Positions 16,284 through 25,031 of a stretch of 64,000 nucleotides of DNA are shown here, in pieces. A model generated the notes under the pieces. That model saw only the letters and a program-made list of their open reading frames with translations. It searched no databases and was not told the origin of the DNA. The DNA is from Streptomyces roseirectus (lineage in GTDB: Bacteria > Actinomycetota > Actinomycetes > Streptomycetales > Streptomycetaceae): assembly GCF_014489635.1 (NCBI RefSeq), contig NZ_CP060828.1:5133501-5197500 (forward strand), written 5' to 3'. The position numbers and the translations under genes are program-made. The stretch's first letter is position 1; each line of letters starts with the position of its first letter.

Positions 16284-19200
16284 TCACGGTACTTCCGCGT
16301 CGATCGCCTTCACGATCCGCTTGTCCGAGACGGGGTACGCGGTGCCCAGCGCGTGCGCGAAGTAGCTCACCCGCAGCTCCTCGATCATCCACCGGATGTC
16401 GAGCACCGACGACGGCACCGGACGCCCCTTCGGCAACTGCTCCAGCAGCCAGGCGTACTCGTCCTGCATCTCGTGGACCTTCTCCATGCGGGTGGTGTCC
16501 CGCTGGACGTTGGCCGGCATCTGCTGGAGCCGCCGGTCGACCGCGACCAGGTACCGCATCAGGTCCGGCAGCCGCCGAAGCCCCGCCCGCGTCACGAAAC
16601 CGGGCCGTACGAGCCCGTCCAGCTGCGTCCTGACGTCCCGTAGGTTCGCGAGCAGCGCGGGGCTGCTGACGGCCTTCAGGCGCCGTTCGGCGGCCTGCCA
16701 GGCGGCGAGCACCTGCTGCACCGCCCCGACGGTCCGCACGGTCGTGTCGACGATCTCCGCGCGCACCTTGTCGTACAGCTTCCGGTACGACGACTCGTCC
16801 CACGCCGGGCCCCCGAAGTCACCGATCAGCTTGTCGGCGGCGGCCATCGCGCAGTCGTCGAACAGTGCCTGGATCGAACCGTGCGGATTCGCCGACAGCG
16901 CGAGCTTCTGCGCGTTGGTCAGCTTCTCGGAAGCGAACTTTGCGGGGTTGACCGGAATGTTGCGCAGGATCAGCCGCCGCGTGCCCTTCCACATCGCCTG
17001 CTGCTGCTCGGCCTCCGTGTCGAAGAGCCGGACGGAGACGGTGTCCCCGTCGTCCACCAGCGCCGGGTACGCCTTCACGGGCTGGCCGGCCCGCCGGGTC
17101 TCGAAGACGCGGCTCAGCGAGCCGATCGTCCAGTCCGTCAGGCCCTTGCGCTCCAGGGACTCGCCGCCCTCGCGCTCGGCGGTGACCGCGGCGGCCTTGG
17201 ACAGCGCCTGGCGCGCCTTCGGCTTCAGCTGGAGACGCAGCGCCTCCAGGTCCTTGTCCTCGGCGAGCTTGCGGCGCCGCTCGTCCACGATCCGGAACGT
17301 GATCCGCAGATGCTCCGGGACGCGGGCCCAGTCGAAGTCGTCCGCCTCGAAGGGGACGCCGACCATGCGCTTCAACTCCCGCGCCATGGCGGTCGTCAGG
17401 GGCTCCTGGACGGGAACCGTGCTGTCCAGGAAGCGCTTCGCGAAGTTCGGGGCCGGGACGTAGTTGCGGCGGATCGGCTTCGGGAGGGAGCGGATCAGCT
17501 CCGTCACCAACTCCTCGCGCAGGCCCGGGATCTGCCAGTCGAAGCCGTCGTCCGTGACCTGGTTGAGGACCTGGAGCGGGATGTGGACGGTCACGCCGTC
17601 CGCGTCCGCGCCGGGCTCGAACTGGTACGTCACACGGAACTTGAGCTGACCCTGGCGCCAGCTGTCGGGATAGTCCGCCTTGGTGACCGCCTCCGCCGAC
17701 TCCCGAATGAGCATCGCGCGCTCGAAGTCCAGGAACTCCGGCTGCTCGTGCCGCTTGTGCTTCCACCACGAGTCGAAGTGGGCGCCGGACACGACGTGTT
17801 CGGGCACCCGCTGGTCGTAGAAGTCGAAGAGGGTGTCGTCGTCGACGACGATGTCCCGGCGCCGGGCGCGGTGTTCTAGTTCTTCGACCTCGCTCAACAG
17901 CTTCCTGTTGTCCGCGAAGAACTTGTGGTGCGTGCGCCAGTCGCCCTCGACGAGCGCGTTGCGGATGAACAGCTCGCGGCTGACCTCGGCGTCGATCCGC
18001 CCGTAGTTGACCTTGCGCTGCGCGACGAGCGGGACGCCGTACAGCGTCACCTTCTCGTACGCCATCACCGCCGCGAGGTCCTTCTCCCAGTGCGGTTCGG
18101 AGTAGGTCCGCTTCAGCAGGTGCTCGGCGAGGGGTTCGACCCACTCGGGCTCGATGCGGGCGTTGACGCGGGCCCACAGGCGGGAGGTCTCCACCAGCTC
18201 CGCCGACATCACGAACCGCGGGGGCTTCTTGAAGAGCGCCGAGCCCGGGAAGATCGCGAACTTGGCGCCGCGGGCGCCCAGATACTCGTTCCGGCCGCCC
18301 TCCTTGCGCGGGTTGCCGGCGGCGTCCTTGGTCTCCTTCACGTCCTTCATGCCGACGTGGGAGAGGAGACCGGCGAGGAGGGAGACGTGGATGCGGTCGC
18401 CGTCCGCGTCCTGCTCGTTGAGGTGGATGCCCATCTGCTTGGCGACCGTGCGCAGTTGGGTGTAGATGTCCTGCCACTCGCGGATGCGCAGGAAGTTCAG
18501 GTACTCCTGCTTGCACATCCGGCGGAACGACGACGAGCCGCGCTCGCGCTGCTGCTCCCGCACGTACCGCCACAGGTTCAGGAACGCCAGGAAGTCGCTG
18601 GTCTCGTCCTTGAAACGGGCGTGCTGCTGGTCCGCCTGCGCCTGCTTGTCCGACGGGCGCTCGCGCGGGTCCTGGATGGACAGCGCGGCGGCTATCACCA
18701 TGACCTCGCGGGCGCAGCCGTTCTTGTCGGCCTCCAGGACCATGCGGGCGAGCCTCGGGTCCACCGGGAGCTGGGCCAGCTTGCGGCCGGTCTCCGTGAG
18801 CCGCTTGCGCGGGTCCTTCTGCGCCGGGTCCAGGGCGTTCAGCTCCTGGAGCAGCTGGACGCCGTCGCGGATGTTGCGGTGGTCCGGCGGGTCGATGAAC
18901 GGGAACTTCTCGATGTCGCCGAGGCCGGCCGCCGTCATCTGGAGGATGACCGAGGCGAGGTTCGTGCGCAGGATCTCCGCGTCCGTGAACTCCGGGCGGG
19001 TCAGGAAGTCGTCCTCGGAGTACAGGCGGATGCAGACGCCGTCGCTGGTACGGCCGCAGCGGCCCTTGCGCTGGTTCGCGCTCGCCTGGCTGACCGGCTC
19101 GATCGGCAGGCGCTGCACCTTCGTGCGGTGGCTGTAGCGGCTGATGCGGGCGAAGCCCGGGTCGATCACGTACTTGATGCCGGGGACCGTGAGGGAGGTC

Positions 19201-20261
19201 TCCGCGACGTTCGTCGCCAGAACGATCCTGCGGCCCGTGTGGGGCTGGAAGACGCGGTGCTGTTCGGCGTGCGAGAGGCGGGCGTACAGGGGGAGTACTT
19301 CCGTGAACCGGTACTTCTTCTTCTCCAGCGCGTCCGCCGTGTCCCGGATCTCCCGCTCGCCGGACAGGAAGACCAGGATGTCGCCGGGGCCCTCGCCCTG
19401 AAGTTCCTCTACGGCGTCGCAGATCGCGGTGATCTGGTCGCGGTCGGCGTCCTCGGAGTCGTCCTCCAGGAGCGGGCGGTAGCGGACCTCCACCGGGTAC
19501 GTCCGGCCGCTCACCTCGATGATCGGGGCGTCGCCGAAGTGGCGGGAGAAGCGTTCCGGGTCGATCGTCGCGGAGGTGATGACGACCTTGAGGTCGGGGC
19601 GCTTGGGGAGGAGCTGGGCGAGGTAGCCGAGCAGGAAGTCGATGTTCAGCGACCGCTCGTGCGCCTCGTCGATGATGATCGTGTCGTAGGCGCGCAGCTC
19701 GCGGTCCGTCTGGATCTCCGCGAGGAGGATGCCGTCCGTCATCAGCTTGACGAACGTCGCGTCCGGGTCGACCTGGTCGGTGAACCGGACCTTCCAGCCG
19801 ACGGCCTCGCCGAGGGGGGTGCGCAGCTCCTCGGCGACGCGTTCGGCGACCGTGCGGGCGGCGATCCGGCGGGGCTGGGTGTGGCCGATCATGCCCTTGA
19901 CGCCGCGGCCCAGCTCAAGACAGATCTTCGGGATCTGCGTCGTCTTCCCGGACCCCGTCTCGCCGGCCACGATGACGACCTGGTGGTCGCGGATGGCCGC
20001 CGCGATGTCGTCCTTCTTCTGGCTGACCGGAAGCTGCTCGGGATAGGAGACGGCCGGCACTCTTCCGGTCCGCTGGGCCATCCGTTCGGCGCACTTCTCC
20101 ACCTCCGCCCCGATCTCGGCGAGCACCGCGGTCCGGGCTTCCGGCTTCCGAATCTTCCGCGCACCCTCAAGCCTGCGGCCGAGCCGGTGCGCATCGCGCA
20201 ACGAGAGCTCGGTGAGGCGGGAAGCGAGGTTCCCGAGGGCGGGGGCAGGCTGCGTAGACAT
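16284..20261 (-). CDS. hrpA: ATP-dependent RNA helicase HrpA
   Basis: A 1325-aa DEAH-box helicase of full HrpA length. Walker A GETGSGKT is at 100-107, the DEAH box at about 198-201 in IIIDEAHERS, motif III SAT in VITSATID, and motif VI NQRKGRCGR in the second RecA domain. A helicase-associated HA2/OB region and the long C-terminal DUF3418-like extension follow. HrpA proteins act on mRNA and on collided or stalled ribosomes. The ATG at 20261 gives MSTQPAPALGN. It is flanked by tRNA genes on one side and a secreted protein gene on the other, and seems to be a single-gene unit. Confidence 0.96.
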   Translation of the reverse strand: MSTQPAPALGNLASRLTELSLRDAHRLGRRLEGARKIRKPEARTAVLAEIGAEVEKCAERMAQRTGRVPAVSYPEQLPVSQKKDDIAAAIRDHQVVIVAGETGSGKTTQIPKICLELGRGVKGMIGHTQPRRIAARTVAERVAEELRTPLGEAVGWKVRFTDQVDPDATFVKLMTDGILLAEIQTDRELRAYDTIIIDEAHERSLNIDFLLGYLAQLLPKRPDLKVVITSATIDPERFSRHFGDAPIIEVSGRTYPVEVRYRPLLEDDSEDADRDQITAICDAVEELQGEGPGDILVFLSGEREIRDTADALEKKKYRFTEVLPLYARLSHAEQHRVFQPHTGRRIVLATNVAETSLTVPGIKYVIDPGFARISRYSHRTKVQRLPIEPVSQASANQRKGRCGRTSDGVCIRLYSEDDFLTRPEFTDAEILRTNLASVILQMTAAGLGDIEKFPFIDPPDHRNIRDGVQLLQELNALDPAQKDPRKRLTETGRKLAQLPVDPRLARMVLEADKNGCAREVMVIAAALSIQDPRERPSDKQAQADQQHARFKDETSDFLAFLNLWRYVREQQRERGSSSFRRMCKQEYLNFLRIREWQDIYTQLRTVAKQMGIHLNEQDADGDRIHVSLLAGLLSHVGMKDVKETKDAAGNPRKEGGRNEYLGARGAKFAIFPGSALFKKPPRFVMSAELVETSRLWARVNARIEPEWVEPLAEHLLKRTYSEPHWEKDLAAVMAYEKVTLYGVPLVAQRKVNYGRIDAEVSRELFIRNALVEGDWRTHHKFFADNRKLLSEVEELEHRARRRDIVVDDDTLFDFYDQRVPEHVVSGAHFDSWWKHKRHEQPEFLDFERAMLIRESAEAVTKADYPDSWRQGQLKFRVTYQFEPGADADGVTVHIPLQVLNQVTDDGFDWQIPGLREELVTELIRSLPKPIRRNYVPAPNFAKRFLDSTVPVQEPLTTAMARELKRMVGVPFEADDFDWARVPEHLRITFRIVDERRRKLAEDKDLEALRLQLKPKARQALSKAAAVTAEREGGESLERKGLTDWTIGSLSRVFETRRAGQPVKAYPALVDDGDTVSVRLFDTEAEQQQAMWKGTRRLILRNIPVNPAKFASEKLTNAQKLALSANPHGSIQALFDDCAMAAADKLIGDFGGPAWDESSYRKLYDKVRAEIVDTTVRTVGAVQQVLAAWQAAERRLKAVSSPALLANLRDVRTQLDGLVRPGFVTRAGLRRLPDLMRYLVAVDRRLQQMPANVQRDTTRMEKVHEMQDEYAWLLEQLPKGRPVPSSVLDIRWMIEELRVSYFAHALGTAYPVSDKRIVKAIDAEVP

Positions 20262-20355
20262 ACGCCACCCAGGATCTCATCCTCCCGAAATCCCTGGCGA
20301 ACCCTTTTGCCCCCGACCCTTCCGCCCTCGCTCCTTCTGCCCCGCCCGGCGTCCG

Positions 20356-21978
20356 TCAGCGGACGTCCACGTAGTCCTCGGTCCCGGCTCCCACGAAATG
20401 CCGGTAGTCGGGTTCGAGGAAGACCGGCACCCAGGTGCCGTCCTGCTGGGCCCGGAACCCCTTGCTGAACGAGCCGTTCGTCCTGTTCGAGGTGACCGTC
20501 GCCATCAGATACCAGGTCTTCTTGCCCTGGGGCCGGAAGAGGATCTGCACCTTCCGTGAGCCGTACGCCTTCCACGCGGCGCCGGGCGCGCGTTCCTGGA
20601 GGACACCCCTGACGGTGATCGTGCGCCCCTTGCGCACCGGCTCCGGCGACGCGTCGGCGTTCGCGATCCGCGTGTCCACGCGGTTGCGGCGCAGGACGGC
20701 GCTCGTGGTGCCCCTGATGTCCTTCGCGGTGGAGCCCGCGTAGGACAGCCGCCAGTAGCCGTCCGTGTAGCCGGGCAGGTCCTTCACCCAGAACTGGGAG
20801 TCGAACGACGTCCGCACGGTCTTCTGGGTGCGCCAGCCGGTCTTGCCGTTCGGCGAGTACTGGACGGCGACGTCGACCGGGCCGTCGAAGTGGTTGCCGA
20901 CGGGGCGCAGGATGCCGCTCATCTCCAGCCGCGCGTACTCGTCGATCCGTGCGGTGAACTCCGTGAACCGGCTCGTCGAGGTGACCGCCACGCGGACGTC
21001 GGCGGTCGCCGTCTGCTGGATCCAGGGGTTGCGCGGGTAGTACGGGAAGCGGACCTGGTAGACGGCGGTGGCGTAGCCGTACTGGGAGAAGACGAAGCGG
21101 CCGTTCGGGTCCGTGGTCGCCTCGGACGGGTGCGAGACGCTGCTGTCTTTGTAGTCCATCTCGACGGGGACACCGGCCAGGGGCTTCCAGGTCGTGCCGC
21201 TTTGGTACTCGGCCTTGCCGGTGACGGTGTACGACTGGTTGGCGACGGGGTGGAAGCTGTTCCTGTCGAGGATGATGCGGGTGGGGGCCTGTTGGGGGTC
21301 GACGTTGACGCTGGGGGCATCGGCGTAGCCCAGGTCGCCCTGGTAGGTGGCCCAGAACCAGGTGTCGCCCGGGACCTCACTGGTTCGGGAGAACCGGCCC
21401 GCCTCGTCCGTGACCAGAGTGAACGTCCCCTGGCCCGATTTGACGTCCACGGAGGCGTCCGGGAACGGGACCGTCTCCCGGCTCCTGGGATCGCGGACGA
21501 CCATGCCGCCGCTGACCGTGACGCGCTTGTCCTCGATGGTCGGCGCGGACGGGGTCGCGGTGAAGTCCGTGAACACCGGCTGCTTCGCGTAGTGCAGGGT
21601 CCCGGCGTTCTTCTTGACCGTCGTCTCGCCCGCCGAGTTCGTCGCCTCGACGTCGATCGTGTAGTCCCCCAGCGTCTCCAGATGCACCGGCGGCGACGAC
21701 CAGACGCCCTCCCACTGGCTGACCCAGTACGTCTCCTTGAACTCGGTGACGGTCGCCACCGGCGCATCGCCCTCCGCGCTGCCCACGGGACGAAGACTCG
21801 CCTTGACCTTCTCGATCTCCCCACCGAAGTTCAGCCGCACATCGACGACCGACCAGTCGGTGGAGTGACTGCGCGCCTCCATGACCGTCGGTCCCGCCGC
21901 GTACGCCGTCCCCGGCAGCCCGATCCCGGCCAGCAGAACGGCACCGGCTGTCAGCAGCCCCTGGCTGATACGTCTCAA
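20356..21978 (-). CDS. Secreted beta-sandwich (Ig-like) protein of unknown function
   Basis: A 540-aa exported protein. The signal peptide covers about residues 1-27 (RRISQGLLTAGAVLLAGIGLPG, cleavage near TAYA). The rest is beta-rich with repeated Ig-like or carboxypeptidase-regulatory-like segments: VSGGMVVRDPRS, YTVTGKAEYQSG, LEMSGILRPVGN and ITVRGVLQERAPG each begin a domain of about 100-120 residues. No catalytic motif or anchor is visible. Similar Streptomyces proteins are annotated as secreted with unknown role; adhesion or surface display is possible. It sits just below the tRNA cluster terminator. Confidence 0.8.
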   Translation of the reverse strand: MRRISQGLLTAGAVLLAGIGLPGTAYAAGPTVMEARSHSTDWSVVDVRLNFGGEIEKVKASLRPVGSAEGDAPVATVTEFKETYWVSQWEGVWSSPPVHLETLGDYTIDVEATNSAGETTVKKNAGTLHYAKQPVFTDFTATPSAPTIEDKRVTVSGGMVVRDPRSRETVPFPDASVDVKSGQGTFTLVTDEAGRFSRTSEVPGDTWFWATYQGDLGYADAPSVNVDPQQAPTRIILDRNSFHPVANQSYTVTGKAEYQSGTTWKPLAGVPVEMDYKDSSVSHPSEATTDPNGRFVFSQYGYATAVYQVRFPYYPRNPWIQQTATADVRVAVTSTSRFTEFTARIDEYARLEMSGILRPVGNHFDGPVDVAVQYSPNGKTGWRTQKTVRTSFDSQFWVKDLPGYTDGYWRLSYAGSTAKDIRGTTSAVLRRNRVDTRIANADASPEPVRKGRTITVRGVLQERAPGAAWKAYGSRKVQILFRPQGKKTWYLMATVTSNRTNGSFSKGFRAQQDGTWVPVFLEPDYRHFVGAGTEDYVDVR

Positions 21979-22006
21979 GAAACCCCCCTAGGTTCCGGAT
22001 ACAACA

Positions 22007-22036
22007 ACACCCCCACCGGTTACCCGGTGAGGGTGT
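22007..22036 (-). terminator. Terminator of the tRNA Glu-Asp-Phe cluster
   Basis: A GC-rich stem (acaccc-c-caccgg / ccggtg-a-gggtgt, one internal mismatch) closes a TTAC loop, a few bases past the 3' end of tRNA-Phe. Confidence 0.75.
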
Positions 22037-22042
22037 GTGCTG

Positions 22043-22116
22043 TGGCTGGGGCCGGGGTCGAACCGGCGACCTACCGCTTTTCAGGCGGTCGCTCGTACCA
22101 ACTGAGCTACCCAGCC
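22043..22116 (-). tRNA. tRNA-Phe (anticodon GAA)
   Basis: A 74-nt cloverleaf with acceptor GGCTGGG/CCCAGCC and discriminator A. The anticodon stem is ACCGC/GCGGT with loop CTGAAAA, giving GAA. It is last in a Glu-Asp-Phe cluster read on the minus strand, the usual order in Streptomyces. Confidence 0.95.
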
Positions 22117-22143
22117 GAGGAGAACCAGCGAGTGGAACTCCAG

Positions 22144-22218
22144 CGGTCCTGACGGGATTTGAACCCGCGGCCTCCACCTTGACAGGGTGGCGAGCACTCC
22201 AAACTGCTCCACAGGACC
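22144..22218 (-). tRNA. tRNA-Asp (anticodon GTC), copy 2
   Basis: Identical in all 75 nt to the copy at 16111-16185, with anticodon loop CTGTCAA. It lies 27 bases upstream of tRNA-Phe and 36 bases downstream of tRNA-Glu, so it is co-transcribed. Confidence 0.95.
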
Positions 22219-22254
22219 TTGCGTTGTGCGAACAGTGTCGCACAGGGTGTTGCG

Positions 22255-22327
22255 TGCCCCCAACGGGATTCGAACCCGTGCTACCGCCTTGAAAGGGCGG
22301 CGTCCTAGGCCGCTAGACGATGAGGGC
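22255..22327 (-). tRNA. tRNA-Glu (anticodon TTC)
   Basis: A 73-nt cloverleaf with acceptor GCCCTCA/TGGGGGC (one G-T pair) and discriminator A. The anticodon stem is CCGCC/GGCGG with loop CTTTCAA, giving TTC. It is first gene of the Glu-Asp-Phe cluster. Glu-tRNA also feeds haem synthesis by the C5 route. Confidence 0.95.
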
Positions 22328-22408
22328 TATCGGCCCGCCTGGGCGCTTTGTCAGCGCGTCGGGGACGTCTGAAGCATAGGGGATGGCTGGAGGGATCGCC
22401 AAAACGGA

Positions 22409-23842
22409 TTACGAGGGGGAGGGGGACGGGGGCGCCCCGGGCTTGTTCTCCTCGGCGAGGTGGCGGCTCACCTCGGCCGTGGTCTCGCCGAGCCCGCCGA
22501 GCTTGATCTCGTCCCACGCCTGGAGCCGGCGGCTGTCGCGGTCGAAGTAGAGGATGGACGCCTCGATGGGGTCGGGGTACTTGCCCTCGACGGCGCGGAG
22601 GCCGCTTCCGCCGGTGGAGCCTTCGACGCGCAGCCGGGTGCCGTTCTTCATGACCTCGGTCTGCCGGTGGTGGAGGTGTCCGGAGAGGACGAGGGGAACC
22701 GTCCCGTCGACTTCCCGCGCGGCGTCCGGCTCGTGGACGACCGCCACATCGGCCGGCGGCCCGAGCCGCAGCGCGCCCGCGAGCCGTCGCCCGGCGGCTT
22801 CCTGGACCCCCTCCTCGCGCGCCGCGGACCGGTCCGGCGTGAACTGGGGGTCGCCGATCCCGGCGAAGCGCAGCCCGGCGAGGGTGACGCTCCGCCCGTC
22901 GTCGAGGACGTGGACGCCCCGCATCCGGGCGAGGTACCGCTGGGTGACGAGGGAGTCGTGGTTGCCGCGGACCCAGACGTACGGCGCCCCGAGGTCGGCG
23001 ATGGGGTCGAGGAACCCGTTCTCGGCGGCCGACCCGTGGTCCATCGTGTCGCCGGAGTCGACGATGACGTCCACGTCGTACTGCTCGACCAGCGAGGCGA
23101 CGATTTTCCAGCTCGCGGGGTTGAGGTGGATGTCGGAGACGTGCAGGACGCGCACGGTCGTCGGGTCGGGCCGGTAGACGGGCAGCGTCGAGGTGACGTC
23201 GTACAGCTTGGTCACGTTCGTCACGAGGCGGGCGAGTTCCTGCTGGTAGACGTCGAACTCGGTGACGATGCTGCGGGCGTCGCCGACGAGGGAGGGGGCG
23301 GAGGACAGGAGCCCGGAGAAGCGGGGTTCGAGGACCGACTCCGGTTTCCAGGTGGCGAACGCGGTGGCGCCGGACGCGGTGAGCAGGGACAGCGCGAGGC
23401 CCCCGGCCAGCAGCGCCCGGCGCGGCCGGCGGTACACCGCGAGCCCGAGCGCCGTCGCCCCCGTCACGACCGCCGCGTAGGAGCGGACCACGAGGTCGAG
23501 CGCGCCGTGCGAGACGTCGCGGGCGACCTCGTCCTGGAGCCCGGAGAGCCGTTCGGGGTGGTCGACGAGGGCCTGGGAGCGGACGGGGTCGAGCTGGTCG
23601 ACGTTGACGTCGAGGCGGACCGGCGCGGTGTGGGTGTCGAGGGCGAGCGCGCCGAGCGGCGAGACGTTGATCTTCGTGCCGCCGTCGATCGAGGGCCGCA
23701 GCGTCATCGTCGTGTCCATCGGGCCGACCGAGGTGCGGACGTTTCCGACGATCAGCAGGCCCAGCCAGGCGCCGACGAGGACGACGGCGACCATGCCGAG
23801 GGCGCCGCGCCAGCGGATCAGGGACTCCTGCAGACGGGACAT
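22409..23842 (-). CDS. Membrane-anchored metallophosphoesterase
   Basis: A 477-aa protein from the ATG at 23842. The N-terminal part has a membrane segment at about 16-34 (MVAVVLVGAWLGLLIVGNV) and two more hydrophobic stretches near 120-160. The C-terminal half is a calcineurin-like phosphoesterase with the metal-binding motifs DIHLNP, DSGDTMDHG, GNHDS, and GHLHHRQ at the end. The active domain is therefore tethered and probably extracytoplasmic. The very C-terminus is a short Pro/Ser tail. Substrate unknown. It is divergent from the metallopeptidase gene at 23928. Confidence 0.88.
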   Translation of the reverse strand: MSRLQESLIRWRGALGMVAVVLVGAWLGLLIVGNVRTSVGPMDTTMTLRPSIDGGTKINVSPLGALALDTHTAPVRLDVNVDQLDPVRSQALVDHPERLSGLQDEVARDVSHGALDLVVRSYAAVVTGATALGLAVYRRPRRALLAGGLALSLLTASGATAFATWKPESVLEPRFSGLLSSAPSLVGDARSIVTEFDVYQQELARLVTNVTKLYDVTSTLPVYRPDPTTVRVLHVSDIHLNPASWKIVASLVEQYDVDVIVDSGDTMDHGSAAENGFLDPIADLGAPYVWVRGNHDSLVTQRYLARMRGVHVLDDGRSVTLAGLRFAGIGDPQFTPDRSAAREEGVQEAAGRRLAGALRLGPPADVAVVHEPDAAREVDGTVPLVLSGHLHHRQTEVMKNGTRLRVEGSTGGSGLRAVEGKYPDPIEASILYFDRDSRRLQAWDEIKLGGLGETTAEVSRHLAEENKPGAPPSPSPS

Positions 23843-23927
23843 TGCTGCCGTATGCCCCGGTGCGCGCACGGGTATGCGGACACAACAGGGACCGGCACAG
23901 GGCTCCGGCGTACCTGACAATGGGCGT

Positions 23928-24278
23928 GTGCTGGAGATGACGCGCGAGGAGTTCGAGGAACTGGTCGCCGAAGCGCTCGACCGGATCCCCCCGGAGCTGA
24001 CGCGGCTCATGGACAACGTGGCGGTGTTCGTCGAGGACGAACCACCCGCCGACGACCCGGAGTTGCTGGGCCTGTACGAGGGGACGCCGCTGACGGACCG
24101 GGGCGAGTGGTACGCGGGCGTCCTGCCCGACCGGATCACCATCTACCGGGGTCCGACCCTGCGGATGTGCGAGACGCGGGAGGAGGTCGTCGCGGAGACC
24201 GAGGTGACCGTCGTCCACGAGATCGCGCACCACTTCGGCATCGACGACGAGCGGCTGCACGCGCTGGGCTACGGCTGA
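23928..24278 (+). CDS. Zincin-like metallopeptidase family protein
   Basis: A 116-aa protein of the small actinobacterial minimal-gluzincin family. The HExxH motif is in VVHEIAHHFGIDDERL near residue 100, with the downstream acidic residues expected as third ligand. The start is GTG at 23928 (VLEMTREEFEEL); ATG at 23937 is the alternative. No ribosome site is evident and TGACAAT lies about 10 bases upstream, so translation may be leaderless. Members are cytosolic and their substrates are not established. Confidence 0.88.
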   Translation: MLEMTREEFEELVAEALDRIPPELTRLMDNVAVFVEDEPPADDPELLGLYEGTPLTDRGEWYAGVLPDRITIYRGPTLRMCETREEVVAETEVTVVHEIAHHFGIDDERLHALGYG

Positions 24279-24345
24279 GCGCGTGTCCTCTTACGGGCGG
24301 CGGGAGTTGGAGGGGTGACTTCTTCCCCCTCACCCGGAGGCTCCC

Positions 24346-24831
24346 GTGCGCTCCTGTTCCGTTTCCGTCCGGCTGGCCGCCTCGCTGCTGGCCGTCGCCG
24401 CCGCCTCCGGCTGCATGAGTGTCGGGGACGACGGCGCGGGCGCCGGTGCCGTGAAGCCGTCCCGGTCGGCGGGCGGGCCGGGTGGCGTCGCGCCGGACGG
24501 CGGCAAGGCGGGCTCGGGCCGGTACGTGGACGGTCCGGCGCGCGAGGGCGACGGCAAGGGCCCGCACGACGGGCACGCGGACGGCACCGGCGAGCCGTCC
24601 GCGTCGCCGTCCGCGTCGGTCTCGGCGGGCGCGTCGCCGTCGGCGCCCGCCCCTAAGCCGGGGGGCGGTGGGCCGGGGCCGGGGAAGCCGGTGCCGACGC
24701 GTTCGCCGGTGCCGCAGGAGCCGCAGCCGTCGCCGGAGCAGCCGACGCCGCCGGTGGAGTCGCCGTCGCCCTCGCCGGAGCCGTCGCAGCCCGAGCCGTC
24801 GCCGTCCGCACAGGAGCCGGCACCCAGCTGA
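24346..24831 (+). CDS. Proline/serine-rich lipoprotein
   Basis: A 161-aa lipoprotein. The signal peptide runs to the lipobox AAASGC, with Cys23 as lipidated residue. The remainder is low complexity: Gly/Asp/Lys-rich (GGKAGSGRYVDGPAREGDG) and then a long Pro/Ser/Glu tail (SPEQPTPPVESPSPSPEP), as in cell-wall spanning stalks. No folded domain is visible. The GTG start is at 24346. It is flanked by the metallopeptidase and the DEAD-box helicase on the same strand. Confidence 0.75.
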   Translation: MRSCSVSVRLAASLLAVAAASGCMSVGDDGAGAGAVKPSRSAGGPGGVAPDGGKAGSGRYVDGPAREGDGKGPHDGHADGTGEPSASPSASVSAGASPSAPAPKPGGGGPGPGKPVPTRSPVPQEPQPSPEQPTPPVESPSPSPEPSQPEPSPSAQEPAPS

Positions 24832-25031
24832 CCTGCGCGGTTTGCCTAGTGGGGGGTGAGGTGCGTATGGTGGTAGATCGTTTGATCCCATTTGCCCGGC
24901 GCCAACGCAGAGCGCGCCGTGTGGCGCGTACTCTCCTTTGCCGTGGCGGACCGCATAGAGGCGGTCGTAGTGCAGAAATCACGGAGTTGACGGGCGCGTG
25001 CCGACGAGACTCCGGAAGGTTTCGCATACGC

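Noticed and set aside
17925..20468. 847-codon plus-strand frame antisense to hrpA
   Set aside because: hrpA on the other strand has every helicase motif; this is its shadow.
22460..23917. Plus-strand frame antisense to the metallophosphoesterase
   Set aside because: No motif and it overlaps a gene with complete metal-binding motifs on the other strand.
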